The notes: a model not told the origin generated them from the sequence alone. A stretch of DNA of 64,000 nucleotides from Bacteroidales bacterium (GCA_031263015.1 JAISGN010000006.1:1-64000); one strand, 5' to 3'; shown: positions 52,508 through 61,861, counted from the stretch's first letter. Program-made: numbers and translations.

Positions 52508-54409
52508 CTATAAAGAACGCAGCAAATCGGCTATTGACGCCGCATCAATGCCGCATAATTCCTGCAATTGCCTGATGGTGCCGTGTTCAATGAAGGTATC
52601 GGGGATGCCAAGTCTGATTATGCGGTTGTGATAGCCCTTTTCGGCGGCGTATTCCGATATGGCAGAGCCGAATCCGCCCGTTATAACGCCGTCTTCTATG
52701 GTTATAATCGTGTCATAGTTGGCAAATGCGTCATCAGCCAGTGCTTTGTCAAGCGGTTTTAGGAATCTGAAATTGTAAAAAGCCGCATCCTTTCCTTCAT
52801 TCTTTAATATATTGATGGCATCCCAAGCATTATTGCCGATAGAGCCGATAGAAAGGATTGCAATCTTGCTTTTGCCGCCATAAACCTTCTCTCCAATGCC
52901 GACAGGAATGATTTCCATCTTGTTTTTCCACTCAATATTGTAGCCATTGCCTCTTGGATAGCGAATAGCGAAGGGAGAATCGGTATGAAGAGCGGTAAGC
53001 ATCATATTTCTTAACTCCATCTCATTGAGAGGTGCGGCAATAATTATATTAGGTATCATTCTAAGGTAAGCAAGGTCAAATACGCCGTGATGGGTTGCAC
53101 CATCCTGCCCGACAAGACCTGCTCTGTCAATACAGAGAACTACATGCAGTTTTTGCAAACAAACATCGTGGATGATTTGGTCAAAAGACCGCTGCATAAA
53201 AGAAGAGTATATGTTGCAGAAAGGTACAATGTTTCTCGTAGCCATTGCTGCCGCCATAGTAACAGCGTGTTCCTCCGCAATGCCAACGTCAAATGTTCTG
53301 TTGGGATAGCGTTCGTTCATTTTGTCAAGTGAGCAGCCGGAAAGCATAGCAGGAGTTATGCCGACAATCCTTTCATCCGCCGCCGCCAATTCAACAATAG
53401 TTTCTCCGAAAACATCTTGAAATTTCGGAGGATGAACAACGGGTGAATTGTTATGCTGTATCTCGCCGGTATGAGGGTCAAACAATCCGGGCGAATGGTA
53501 TGTCGTAGGATTCTGTTCAGCCATTGGCAGCCCTTTACCTTTTTTGGTAACGATATGAAGTATCTTTGCTCCCTTTATCTTTTTCAATGATGCGAGCGTT
53601 TTAAGCAATTCATCAATATCATTGCCGTTTATAGGTCCGAAATAGCGAATATTCAACGCTTCAAAGAAGGTACTTTTTCCTGAAAAGACATATTTGGTTG
53701 CCAGAAGCACCTTTTTCATAAATGATTTGTGCTTTGCGTATGACATTGTGTTGCCTCCGAGCATATTCCATATCCTATTCTTTAAGCGATTGTACTTTTG
53801 GGAAGCGGTAATGGTGGTAAAATATCGGCTTAATGCACCAACACGCTTATCAATAGAGATTCCGTTGTCGTTAAGAATGATTAGCATATTGGCATTGCTT
53901 GCTCCGGCATTGTTTAACGCCTCAAAAGCCATTCCACCCGTCATAGAACCATCGCCGATGACTGCAATGTGATGATGAGACTTGTCATGCAACGCATCGG
54001 CTATTGCCATACCGAGCGTAGATGAGATAGAAGTGGAGGCATGCCCCGTTCCGAAACAATCAAAACGGCTTTCCGACCTCTTGGGGAAGCCGCTTATTCC
54101 GTTCAAAGAGCGAATAGTCGGGAATTTATCTTTACGTCCTGTTAATACTTTGTGAGCATACGCCTGATGACCCACATCCCAGACCAGCGTATCATTGGGT
54201 ACATCAAATAAATAATGCAATGCAACCGTTAATTCAATAGTTCCGAGACTTGAAGCCAAATGTCCGGGGTTTTCAGCCAGCACATCCACAATATATTCCC
54301 TTAACTCCTTGCAAAGTTGCGGCAGTTTGTCGTGCGGCAACTGCTTTACATCGTGCGGCAACTCAATCTTGCTCAATAATTCTCCCTGTTTATATTCCGA
54401 CATAACCAT
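52508..54409 (-). CDS. dxs: 1-deoxy-D-xylulose-5-phosphate synthase
   Basis: A 633-residue thiamine-diphosphate enzyme: DVGHQAYAHKVLTGR, the GDGSMTGGMAFEALNNAG to ILNDN thiamine motif, and the transketolase-like Pyr and C-terminal domains (GIAEEHAVTMAAAMA, HHGVFDLAYL). It condenses pyruvate and glyceraldehyde 3-phosphate, the first step of the MEP isoprenoid route. The N-terminus has a tandem LPHDVKQLPHDKLPQL caused by a short DNA duplication. The start may be the ATG at 54409 or 54403. A minus-strand promoter lies at 54427-54434. Confidence 0.96.
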   Translation of the reverse strand: MVMSEYKQGELLSKIELPHDVKQLPHDKLPQLCKELREYIVDVLAENPGHLASSLGTIELTVALHYLFDVPNDTLVWDVGHQAYAHKVLTGRKDKFPTIRSLNGISGFPKRSESRFDCFGTGHASTSISSTLGMAIADALHDKSHHHIAVIGDGSMTGGMAFEALNNAGASNANMLIILNDNGISIDKRVGALSRYFTTITASQKYNRLKNRIWNMLGGNTMSYAKHKSFMKKVLLATKYVFSGKSTFFEALNIRYFGPINGNDIDELLKTLASLKKIKGAKILHIVTKKGKGLPMAEQNPTTYHSPGLFDPHTGEIQHNNSPVVHPPKFQDVFGETIVELAAADERIVGITPAMLSGCSLDKMNERYPNRTFDVGIAEEHAVTMAAAMATRNIVPFCNIYSSFMQRSFDQIIHDVCLQKLHVVLCIDRAGLVGQDGATHHGVFDLAYLRMIPNIIIAAPLNEMELRNMMLTALHTDSPFAIRYPRGNGYNIEWKNKMEIIPVGIGEKVYGGKSKIAILSIGSIGNNAWDAINILKNEGKDAAFYNFRFLKPLDKALADDAFANYDTIITIEDGVITGGFGSAISEYAAEKGYHNRIIRLGIPDTFIEHGTIRQLQELCGIDAASIADLLRSL

Positions 54410-54426
54410 TACTAAATTATGATTTG

Positions 54427-54434
54427 CAAAGTTA
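54427..54434 (-). promoter_or_regulatory. Promoter -7 box of dxs
   Basis: TAACTTTG on the minus strand, 17 bases before the start at 54409. Confidence 0.55.
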
Positions 54435-54484
54435 CAAAAAGAATTTAATCACTAAAACATTGCTTTCTTCCTTTGCCGAAAACA

Positions 54485-54560
54485 AAAGGCTGTCTGACGG
54501 AAATGAAACAGCCTTTGGCAAAAATATTCCTTGATTTCATTTTAACGAAGTAGCCTTTCG
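54485..54560. repeat. 21-bp lattice array, locus 11
   Basis: Cores at 54485 (AAAGGCTGTCT), 54506 (AAACAGCCTTT) and 54548 (AAGTAGCCTTT); the last step is 42 bp with a decayed unit between. The sequence before the first core (TTTGCCGAAAACA) repeats a word seen before a core of locus 7 (TTTGCCGAAAATG). It lies in the divergent gap between dxs and the outer-membrane protein gene. Confidence 0.85.
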
Positions 54561-54636
54561 CTGACTTTTTTTATTTTAAGAAAGAGATAAAATGAAAAAA
54601 TATTGTGTTTTTTGCTTGTTTTAGAGAGATAATTTG

Positions 54637-54644
54637 TATATTTG
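54637..54644 (+). promoter_or_regulatory. Promoter -7 box of the outer-membrane protein gene
   Basis: TATATTTG with TTTG 22 bases upstream (54611-54614); leader about 50 bases. Confidence 0.6.
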
Positions 54645-54703
54645 CAACGATAAAAAATACTTCCATAAAAATAATAAGAGTAATAACTAAAAATTAAACA
54701 GGG

Positions 54704-55345
54704 ATGAGAAAAATACTATTTGTTATCGTAATAGCCTTAATAGGAGGCTTAAATATGAATGAAGCGAAAGCGCAAGAAGTTGATTGTTGGGCTGGTATCA
54801 ATGGCGGTATATCTACATTAAATACAAATAAAAATTTAATGAACTATCTGGCGATGGATAAAAAGCCTGCAATAAACGGAATTTATGGTGTTGATTGGGG
54901 TGCAACGTTTAAGAATAATCTGGACTTAATTCTTAGTATAGGTATAGAAAGTTCATTAAAACAATTCAATAATAAAACAATTCAAATTGATGTTGCTTCT
55001 ATGAGTCTTGATGCTGCTTATCCGTTTTTAATAAAAGACCCTATTTCTTTATATGGAAGAATTGGGTTTGGCTTGTATCATAATTTTATTCAGTTTGGAG
55101 ATAATACAAATGGGATTGTACATAATTTGAATTTTGCACAGAGATTTAATTTATTTATACCTGTCGGCTTGACATTAAAGATGCTGTCCTCTAAACAAGT
55201 ATCATCAGTGATTTCATTGCTTTATCGTTACAGTATTAACACAGGAATAACTAAACAATTCGGCAGCGGTTCCAAAATAGCAGATTTTCCTTTTGTTAAA
55301 TTAAACGGTTTGTTACTGACTATCGGTTTGCGTTTTGGTATATAG
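54704..55345 (+). CDS. Outer-membrane beta-barrel-like protein
   Basis: A 213-residue protein with a signal peptide (about 1-23, NEAKAQ) and a mature chain of alternating amphipathic strands (WAGINGGISTLN, GATFKNNLDLILSIGIES, SLYGRIGFGLYHNF) that ends in an aromatic/hydrophobic strand (LLLTIGLRFGI). This suits a PorT/OmpW-like small barrel of the outer membrane. No further function can be assigned. It has its own promoter and terminator. Confidence 0.7.
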   Translation: MRKILFVIVIALIGGLNMNEAKAQEVDCWAGINGGISTLNTNKNLMNYLAMDKKPAINGIYGVDWGATFKNNLDLILSIGIESSLKQFNNKTIQIDVASMSLDAAYPFLIKDPISLYGRIGFGLYHNFIQFGDNTNGIVHNLNFAQRFNLFIPVGLTLKMLSSKQVSSVISLLYRYSINTGITKQFGSGSKIADFPFVKLNGLLLTIGLRFGI

Positions 55346-55378
55346 TTATAGCATCTAATTTCGTATAACAATTATTCC

Positions 55379-55410
55379 AGCCCGACAATATAATGTTGTC
55401 GGGCTTTTTT
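55379..55410 (+). terminator. Rho-independent terminator
   Basis: AGCCCGACAA (55379-55388) pairs with TTGTCGGGCT (55396-55405) across a 7-base loop, followed by T6. Confidence 0.9.
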
Positions 55411-55542
55411 AATATTTAATATACTTGATTTACAAAGCAATAAAAAAATATTTTAAGGTTTGATTGTTGTAGAATCCTTTATCGGTGAGCGTTTTTAAGG
55501 CATAGAATGGCAGAGATGACCAAAAAAAAATTGTAAAACGGC

Positions 55543-58500
55543 TTAACGAATCAGCATAACATTGCCGTATTTGATTTGTTGTAGGGAAGGAAATTCGGTA
55601 AAGCGATAAACAAGCCGCCAATTATAGACTCCCTGCGGACAAGGCTTGCCTTTGAACGAACCATCCCAGCCTTCATTTATATTATTGCTGATAAAAACCA
55701 ATCCCCCGTAGCGATTATAAACCTCAAATGTGATTTCTACCGCATTATCGGTGTAAGGAATAAAACGAGTGTTCCTTTGCTCATCGGGGGTAAAGGCATT
55801 CGGCACGAAAATATCACCACAATAATCATCAATGTAAAGATGTAACACAATATTTGAATCGCATCCGTTTGATGAAAGGAAGTCTAAGTAATATATTCCT
55901 GTCTCTGTCAGTGGTATTCCTTGCGGAGCATAGCGTTCAAAAGAGCAAACGGTGTCATAGATGTCCAGATTGTGATAAGAAGGATAGACTTTAACCTCAT
56001 ATTCGGCACTGTCCCTGCAACCATAAGTATCTAATACCTTTACCGAATAAAGGGTTGTTGTGTCTAAAAAGTGAGTGATGGATTGGGTTGTTTGTCCGGT
56101 GTTCCACAAATATCTTTCGCCGTTAGTTACTGTTAATGTTGCGGGAAAGTTATCGCATATTACGCTGTCGCCTGATATTTTCGGCGGTATGGCAGGGCTT
56201 ACCAAATGAATAATAGTATCAGTGCTGTCAAGACAATAGTCGTTGCCGATGCCTGCAATTAGTTTTATATGATAATCGCCTTCGTTCTTAAAATTGTAAC
56301 TAAGGATGTGGTCTGTGCCGACAAGAGAATCTTCAACAAACCATTGTACGGATTCACACTTATTGCTTAAAAAAATTACGCCGTTTGAATCGGACGAAAT
56401 AAAGCTTGCATCGGTAAATCTAAACTTAAATTCGCAATCGCGGAAATTATAAATCGACGAGAATCTTGCTTGAGGAAAGCGATTGCCGGAGATAGCAGAA
56501 ATTGTAAAATTGCAGGAAGGATTGTCTATACTTGAAACCACGCAGTCATAATATTCGGAAGGCATGGCAGGAACGGTCAAATATTGAGACGTAGATATTA
56601 AAACATTGTCTTTATACCACTGATAAGCAAATCCGTTTGGTGCTGCAAATAAACTGCTGTCTGCCTGCCCGCAATTTAATACTACCAAAGCCTTATTGCT
56701 GCATTCAAGAGTGAAATAAGCGTAGCCATAATGATTGGGATTGCCGTCAGCGCAATCTCTTGTTGTTACTCTAACCTTTATTTTTTGCTTATGGTATGCG
56801 GATACATCAAATCCTGTTGTCGTCCAGTCTTTCCATAAAATATTCGTTTGATATACGTTAAAGCCGTTAGTATTTTCGCCTGCCACGAAATTAGCCTTGC
56901 CGCATATAGTATCAACGATTATATTATTAGAATCAAGAATCTCTAATACAAAACTTGGTCTTCTGTCGGCAGGATGAGCAGATGGAGGGTCAAAGAGTAC
57001 GATTGCATATCGTAAAATCAACAAACTATAAATTGTTGTATCCACTAAATAAGAATAAGTAATGGCTTCCGAAGACCCTCCTTCCCAATTGCCGAGCCGA
57101 ACCGACTCTTTAAATCCGGAAGGTATCAATTTAAGTAAATCACCCGTTCTCGGGTCGGAAGCCAATGTGTCCGTAATAACGGTATGCCTTGATTCAACGC
57201 TGTCTTGTCCGTAATCAAAAACTCCTTCATAATCAAACGGAGATGAAGATGTGTTTCCCCAAGTGCATTTTGTAGTAGGAGAATGCAGATTTGAATAAGA
57301 AATGCAATGAGCGTAAGTTACAATATCCATAACCAAAGTATCACATATCAGAGAGTCAATAAAGCCATAAATACTCAAAGTATATTTCGTTTCGGACAAA
57401 AGGTTGCCATATTGTATTATGCCTTCTGTTGTTGTATCCTTATATATTAAGGAATCCTGTAGTGATAGAGATACAACCCAGTTGATTGTACTGTCGGCAT
57501 TGCTCCAATTAACAATAATGCTGTCGGTTGTAGAATAAACAGAAGTGATTGCAGGCAGAGGAACAGGGCATTGAAAAAAACCAAACGAACTTCCGCAAGA
57601 AAAAGCGTAATGAGAGGAAGCATCAGAACAATCACTATATAAATATCCCGTATAATGGGTGTTGATATCTGCGTCTTCTACAATAAAAAAGTTGGTATCC
57701 GTTGTACTTATTATCGTATCACCTGTTCTATCATTGATTAACCAAATTGCCCACGTTATAGTATCGGTAGGTTCGCCCCAAGAAATCAAATAATCGTTTG
57801 TATTATTAATAGCATTAGTGTTTATATAGGTAGGTCTCGGGCAAAGACATTGACGCCATTGTGTATAAGCAGATTCATAACATCTGTGAAAATAAGGAGA
57901 AGCCGTATCGCAAGGTGTATAAACATAAGCAGAATAATTTTCGCAATGATTTAAATCAAAAAGAGTATCTCCATTTACAACATAAGGAAAGGACATTGAT
58001 GTATCCTGAAGAGCGAAGACAGAATTGCCGATAGATACCAGATAGTTTCCCTGTGCGGCATTCCAGGTAAGAAGGGCTTGATTATTCGGCAGTACTTGTG
58101 CATTTACATAATTAACATAAGCAGGGCAGGTGTCTCTTATTCCAACCGTCATACGAAATCCGTAACCATGCGGTGAAGTATCACAATCAGTATGGAAAAC
58201 TACCCTTAGACTATTATCACATACGGGAATATCAAGAGTATCAAAGGCGCTGCTGTTTTCAAAGATGAGTTGTCCGAAACTGCCATATATTTGTATCTTT
58301 GTAAAAGACGGCATTTCCATATCAAATTCCAAATAAACAGTATCATAATATGCATTTCCGCCTGTTGTATTTATTGTTATCTCACCATTTACATATTCTC
58401 CATACACCCCATTCTGTCCGCCGTCATCATAAATGATACAATTATTGGTAGTATATGACTCACTACTGTTTTGCGGCATTACAAATACATCTTGCGACAA

Positions 58501-58551
58501 AGCAATAACAGATAAAAATAATCCAAGCACTAAAATAAAAAAACTTTTCAT
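55543..58551 (-). CDS. Large surface protein with T9SS type B (CHU_C) sorting domain
   Basis: A 1002-residue protein: signal peptide (about 1-19), several fibronectin/Ig-like beta domains with repeated phrases such as NYLISWGEPTDT and NWVVSLSLQDS, a PKD-like region near 690-780, and a C-terminal gliding-motility-associated (CHU_C, T9SS type B) domain with DIFVPNAFTPDEQRN, EVYNRYGGLVFISN and GWDGSFKGKPCPQGVYNW. It is exported by type IX secretion and probably attached to the cell surface. It follows xerD by 12 bases on the same strand. Confidence 0.88.
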   Translation of the reverse strand: MKSFFILVLGLFLSVIALSQDVFVMPQNSSESYTTNNCIIYDDGGQNGVYGEYVNGEITINTTGGNAYYDTVYLEFDMEMPSFTKIQIYGSFGQLIFENSSAFDTLDIPVCDNSLRVVFHTDCDTSPHGYGFRMTVGIRDTCPAYVNYVNAQVLPNNQALLTWNAAQGNYLVSIGNSVFALQDTSMSFPYVVNGDTLFDLNHCENYSAYVYTPCDTASPYFHRCYESAYTQWRQCLCPRPTYINTNAINNTNDYLISWGEPTDTITWAIWLINDRTGDTIISTTDTNFFIVEDADINTHYTGYLYSDCSDASSHYAFSCGSSFGFFQCPVPLPAITSVYSTTDSIIVNWSNADSTINWVVSLSLQDSLIYKDTTTEGIIQYGNLLSETKYTLSIYGFIDSLICDTLVMDIVTYAHCISYSNLHSPTTKCTWGNTSSSPFDYEGVFDYGQDSVESRHTVITDTLASDPRTGDLLKLIPSGFKESVRLGNWEGGSSEAITYSYLVDTTIYSLLILRYAIVLFDPPSAHPADRRPSFVLEILDSNNIIVDTICGKANFVAGENTNGFNVYQTNILWKDWTTTGFDVSAYHKQKIKVRVTTRDCADGNPNHYGYAYFTLECSNKALVVLNCGQADSSLFAAPNGFAYQWYKDNVLISTSQYLTVPAMPSEYYDCVVSSIDNPSCNFTISAISGNRFPQARFSSIYNFRDCEFKFRFTDASFISSDSNGVIFLSNKCESVQWFVEDSLVGTDHILSYNFKNEGDYHIKLIAGIGNDYCLDSTDTIIHLVSPAIPPKISGDSVICDNFPATLTVTNGERYLWNTGQTTQSITHFLDTTTLYSVKVLDTYGCRDSAEYEVKVYPSYHNLDIYDTVCSFERYAPQGIPLTETGIYYLDFLSSNGCDSNIVLHLYIDDYCGDIFVPNAFTPDEQRNTRFIPYTDNAVEITFEVYNRYGGLVFISNNINEGWDGSFKGKPCPQGVYNWRLVYRFTEFPSLQQIKYGNVMLIR

Positions 58552-58563
58552 TAAATATATTCT

Positions 58564-59511
58564 TTAAGTATTTATTTCTTGATTGTATAAAGGATGATAC
58601 AGCAGCAAAGTCTCACGCAGAGTTGTCGTATCAAAATTGGTATATATTTCTGTGGAGCGAACATTGACGTGTCCCATCATATCTTTTACTGCCATGATAT
58701 TCGCACCACGCGATACGAGTTCGGTAGCAAAACTATGTCGTAAGATATGCGGATGAACGTTTTTCTTAATACCTGCTTTTTCGGCTAAATCTTTTATTAT
58801 CATAAATACATATTGCCGAGTAAGTTTGCTGCCTCTTTGATTGAGAAAAACATAAGGAACTCTTTTATTGCTCTTCTTTGAAACAGAAGGTCGCCATCCC
58901 TTTATAAATACTTTCAACTGATGTAATGCAATCTTCCCTATCGGTATAATTCTCTCCTTATCGCCTTTGCCTACAACCTTTATGAATTCCTGTTCAAAGA
59001 AGACATCACTTATTTTTAAGCCAATCAATTCGGATACACGCAAACCGGTAGAATAGAACACCTCAATCATTACATAATCACGATAGCCCTTGTAAGTAGT
59101 TTTATCACATATATCCAACATCTGCATAATTTCATAATCGGTCAGCACGGCAGGAATTTTTGACGGCAGTTTTGCAGGCTCTATTAACGATGTAGGGTCA
59201 TCTTCTATCTCATCTTCGGTGATAAGATATTTGAAAAAGGAACGCAAAGCCGATATAAGTCTGTTTTGACTGCTTACTTTGAGCGTTGTCATATCCTGTG
59301 ATTGATTGAACGAGGTATTGATATGCTTCAAAAATTCTTCTATATGCTTTTGATTTACTTCTTTTGCACTTATATCGGAATAATTAGCCGTCATAAAGTC
59401 AAAAAACTTGCGAACATCCGACAGATAAGCAACAAATGTATTTGCCGATTGGCTTTTTTCAAGTTTAATATACGATTGAAATCCGTTTATGTATTGTTCC
59501 CAATTCATCAT
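58564..59511 (-). CDS. xerD: Tyrosine recombinase XerD-like
   Basis: A 315-residue tyrosine recombinase with SAM-like N-terminal domain (about 1-100) and catalytic domain. The active set is complete: Arg158 (TGLRVSEL), Lys182 (GKGDKERIIP), His255 and Arg258 (HPHILRHS), His281 (MGHVNVRSTEIY) and nucleophile Tyr290. XerD resolves chromosome dimers at dif together with XerC. No phage or element borders are visible, and the position between mtgA and a surface protein gene argues for the housekeeping enzyme. Confidence 0.9.
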   Translation of the reverse strand: MMNWEQYINGFQSYIKLEKSQSANTFVAYLSDVRKFFDFMTANYSDISAKEVNQKHIEEFLKHINTSFNQSQDMTTLKVSSQNRLISALRSFFKYLITEDEIEDDPTSLIEPAKLPSKIPAVLTDYEIMQMLDICDKTTYKGYRDYVMIEVFYSTGLRVSELIGLKISDVFFEQEFIKVVGKGDKERIIPIGKIALHQLKVFIKGWRPSVSKKSNKRVPYVFLNQRGSKLTRQYVFMIIKDLAEKAGIKKNVHPHILRHSFATELVSRGANIMAVKDMMGHVNVRSTEIYTNFDTTTLRETLLLYHPLYNQEINT

Positions 59512-59515
59512 TAGC

Positions 59516-60220
59516 CTATTTCAATCTCACTCTTCCGACAACAGCCATTCTTCCCATAATAGCATTAACCCGTGAGTTGTAGTAATTAGTTCTGTGGGCA
59601 GGATTGCGTCTTAGAGGAGAAGGTAGAGCAGCCGCCAACATTGCCGCCTCTCGTTTGGTTAAGTTCTTGGCATTTTTATGAAAGTAATATTCGGACGCAG
59701 CCTCCACACCATAAATACCGTCTCCGAATTCAATGACGTTAAGATAGACTTCCATTATTCGTTCTTTGGTCCAAATGTTTTCAATCAAAAGAGTATAATA
59801 TGCTTCCAAAGCCTTACGCACATAAGAACGTCCTGTCCATAAAAATACGTTCTTGCACATTTGCTGAGATATGGTGCTGGCTCCGCGTGGTTTTTTGCCT
59901 GTTTTTTCCGCTTTCCTTTTAGCAAGTTTAATCTGTTCCCAATCAAAACCGTTATGCCTTGTGAAATTGCAATCTTCGGCAGCAACGACCGCACTTATCA
60001 TTTGCGGCGATATATCCTTTATATCCACCCAATCTTTCTTTAATCTAACCGTTCTGTCTTTGGAAAAAGTTTGTTCAATTGTTCTTTGAAGCATTAAAAT
60101 AGTAAAGGGCGGATTGACAAAATAGTATAATAAACTAAAAAAAAGCGACACGCCGATAAAGCCGCCGACTATCCATAAAAGCCATTTTAAGACTAATCGC
60201 TTTTTCTTCTTTTTCCCCAT
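59516..60220 (-). CDS. mtgA: Monofunctional peptidoglycan glycosyltransferase
   Basis: A 234-residue GT51 enzyme: N-terminal membrane anchor after a lysine run (KKKKKRLVLKWLLWIVGG), then the catalytic block AAEDCNFTRHNGFDWEQI with the essential Glu, RGASTISQQMCKN and KERIMEVYLNVIEFG. It polymerises glycan strands from lipid II. The ATG at 60220 is used; a TTG at 60247 overlaps a promoter-like TTTTTG sequence. It begins a run with xerD (4-base gap). Confidence 0.93.
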   Translation of the reverse strand: MGKKKKKRLVLKWLLWIVGGFIGVSLFFSLLYYFVNPPFTILMLQRTIEQTFSKDRTVRLKKDWVDIKDISPQMISAVVAAEDCNFTRHNGFDWEQIKLAKRKAEKTGKKPRGASTISQQMCKNVFLWTGRSYVRKALEAYYTLLIENIWTKERIMEVYLNVIEFGDGIYGVEAASEYYFHKNAKNLTKREAAMLAAALPSPLRRNPAHRTNYYNSRVNAIMGRMAVVGRVRLK

Positions 60221-60316
60221 TACTTTTTTACTGCTTGTAGATTGCAAAATTAGTAAAAAAAGAATTATGAGATAAATAATATATGTATATTGCGGTTTTC
60301 ATAGAAATTAAAGACA

Positions 60317-60399
60317 CAAACATTCGGCAGGAGTAAAGCAGACCTTTTGTAAAGATACAAATGTTCGGCAGAGGTTCAGTAAACCTTTTGTATATTACA
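60317..60399. repeat. 41-bp direct duplication
   Basis: CAAACATTCGGCAG (60317) and CAAATGTTCGGCAG (60358) begin two copies 41 bp apart; both end near ACCTTTTGTA. It lies in the 230-bp gap upstream of mtgA, which holds no ORF. The order of words (CAGG, GTAA, GACCTT, TGT-AA) loosely recalls the 42-bp repeat at 616-770. Confidence 0.75.
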
Positions 60400-60476
60400 A
60401 AGTTTTTTAATGTTTGTAAAGGATTAGAAATTTAAAAGAATAAGATTTTGTGTAGGGAATTGTGAGTGTTCGGCGT

Positions 60477-60926
60477 TTAGTGCATTGCCGGTTGTTGAGT
60501 TTTTTCGCAATAATGGCATTGGATTGTCAAAGGATGCTTGTCAATAACCTTGAATTTGGTCTGGACATCCTCAACATTGGTGATGCAATTAGGGTTAATA
60601 CATTTTACAATAGCCTGCAAAATATCGGGAACCTCAACCTTACGCTTAACAACCTTCTTTGAATCCTTAATCTCTATCAAAGTAGCAGTAGGAGCCGCAA
60701 CAGCAATCTTGTCAATCTCGTTCTGCTTGAAATATTTGTTCTTAATCTTGATGATACCTTTCTTTCCGAGTTTCTTACTCTCAAGATTAGTTCCTATAAT
60801 CACCTCATCGTCGTGAAGACTTAAATTCAAAATACTTGCAACCTTATAAACAGCATCGGCAGGTATGTGGTCAATAACGGTTCCGTTTTCAATAGCCGAA
60901 ACAACTAATTCTTTCTTATTATCCAT
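60477..60926 (-). CDS. pyrI: Aspartate carbamoyltransferase regulatory subunit
   Basis: A 149-residue PyrI with the allosteric nucleotide domain (ENGTVIDHIPADAVYKVASIL) and a C-terminal zinc domain with Cys109, Cys114, Cys137 and Cys140. It binds CTP/ATP and docks on the PyrB catalytic trimers. It is 11 bases after pyrB in the same operon. Confidence 0.95.
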   Translation of the reverse strand: MDNKKELVVSAIENGTVIDHIPADAVYKVASILNLSLHDDEVIIGTNLESKKLGKKGIIKIKNKYFKQNEIDKIAVAAPTATLIEIKDSKKVVKRKVEVPDILQAIVKCINPNCITNVEDVQTKFKVIDKHPLTIQCHYCEKTQQPAMH

Positions 60927-60937
60927 TGCTTTTTTAT

Positions 60938-61855
60938 TTATTTAACTCCTAATATTGCTGCTATTAATGCTTGACGTACATAGACTCCGTTCTGAGCCTG
61001 CTGAAAGTAATAAGCATAAGGCGTTTTATCAACGTCCATTGTAATCTCATTAACTCTTGGAAGCGGATGCAGAACCCGCATATTCTCCTTGCAACCTTTT
61101 AATGTAGCCGCATCAAGCACATAACAATCCTTTACTTTTTCGTATTCCGTAGGGTCGGGGAAGCGTTCCTTTTGTATTCTGGTCATATAAATTATGTCGG
61201 AGAAAGGAATAACATCCTCTAACTTCGTATATTCTTTATAATTCAGTCCTTTGTCTTTCACATGTCTTTTTACCGACTCAGGCATCTCTAATTCCTTTGG
61301 CGAAACAAAATGAAACGTGGTCTTAAAATTGCACATGGCTTGCACCAAAGAATGAACCGTTCGTCCGTATTTAAGGTCTCCCACCATCGTTATATGCAAA
61401 TCGTCCAATGTGCCTTGCGTCTTGCGGATTGAATACAAATCAAGCATACATTGAGTAGGGTGTTGATTGGCTCCGTCGCCCGCATTGATAACAGGAACAG
61501 AAGCAACTTCGCCTGCATACCTTGCCGCACCGTCACGAGGGTGGCGCATAACAATTATATCCGAATAACTGCTGACCATTTGTATCGTATCGTGCAAACT
61601 TTCGCCCTTTTGCAAGCTGGTAGCAGCAGGATTGGAAAAACCGATAATGCGTGCCCCGAGCATATTGGCAGCACTTTCAAAACTCAAACGCGTTCTGGTT
61701 GAAGGTTCAAAGAAGATTGAAGCCACTACTTTGTCGTTTAATATCGGCTGTTTAGGGTTTGCTTCAAATTCTTTTGCCAAATCAAGTATTTGAATGTACT
61801 CTTCTTTGGTGTAATCCGTGATAGAAATAAGATTTCTTCCTTTTAAGGTTGTCAT
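60938..61855 (-). CDS. pyrB: Aspartate carbamoyltransferase catalytic subunit
   Basis: A 305-residue ATCase catalytic chain: FFEPSTRTRLSFE (Ser52-Thr-Arg-Thr-Arg56) binds carbamoyl phosphate, and HPTQCMLDLYSI, VGDLKYGRTVHSL and HPLPRVNEI line the active site. It makes carbamoyl-aspartate, the substrate of the dihydroorotase encoded at 20.2 kb. The operon order is TPR lipoprotein, pyrB, pyrI. Confidence 0.97.
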   Translation of the reverse strand: MTTLKGRNLISITDYTKEEYIQILDLAKEFEANPKQPILNDKVVASIFFEPSTRTRLSFESAANMLGARIIGFSNPAATSLQKGESLHDTIQMVSSYSDIIVMRHPRDGAARYAGEVASVPVINAGDGANQHPTQCMLDLYSIRKTQGTLDDLHITMVGDLKYGRTVHSLVQAMCNFKTTFHFVSPKELEMPESVKRHVKDKGLNYKEYTKLEDVIPFSDIIYMTRIQKERFPDPTEYEKVKDCYVLDAATLKGCKENMRVLHPLPRVNEITMDVDKTPYAYYFQQAQNGVYVRQALIAAILGVK

Positions 61856-61861
61856 ATTGTT

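Noticed and set aside
58564..59511. Integrase of a mobile element
   Set aside because: The recombinase looks like housekeeping XerD, and no attachment repeats or element genes flank it.
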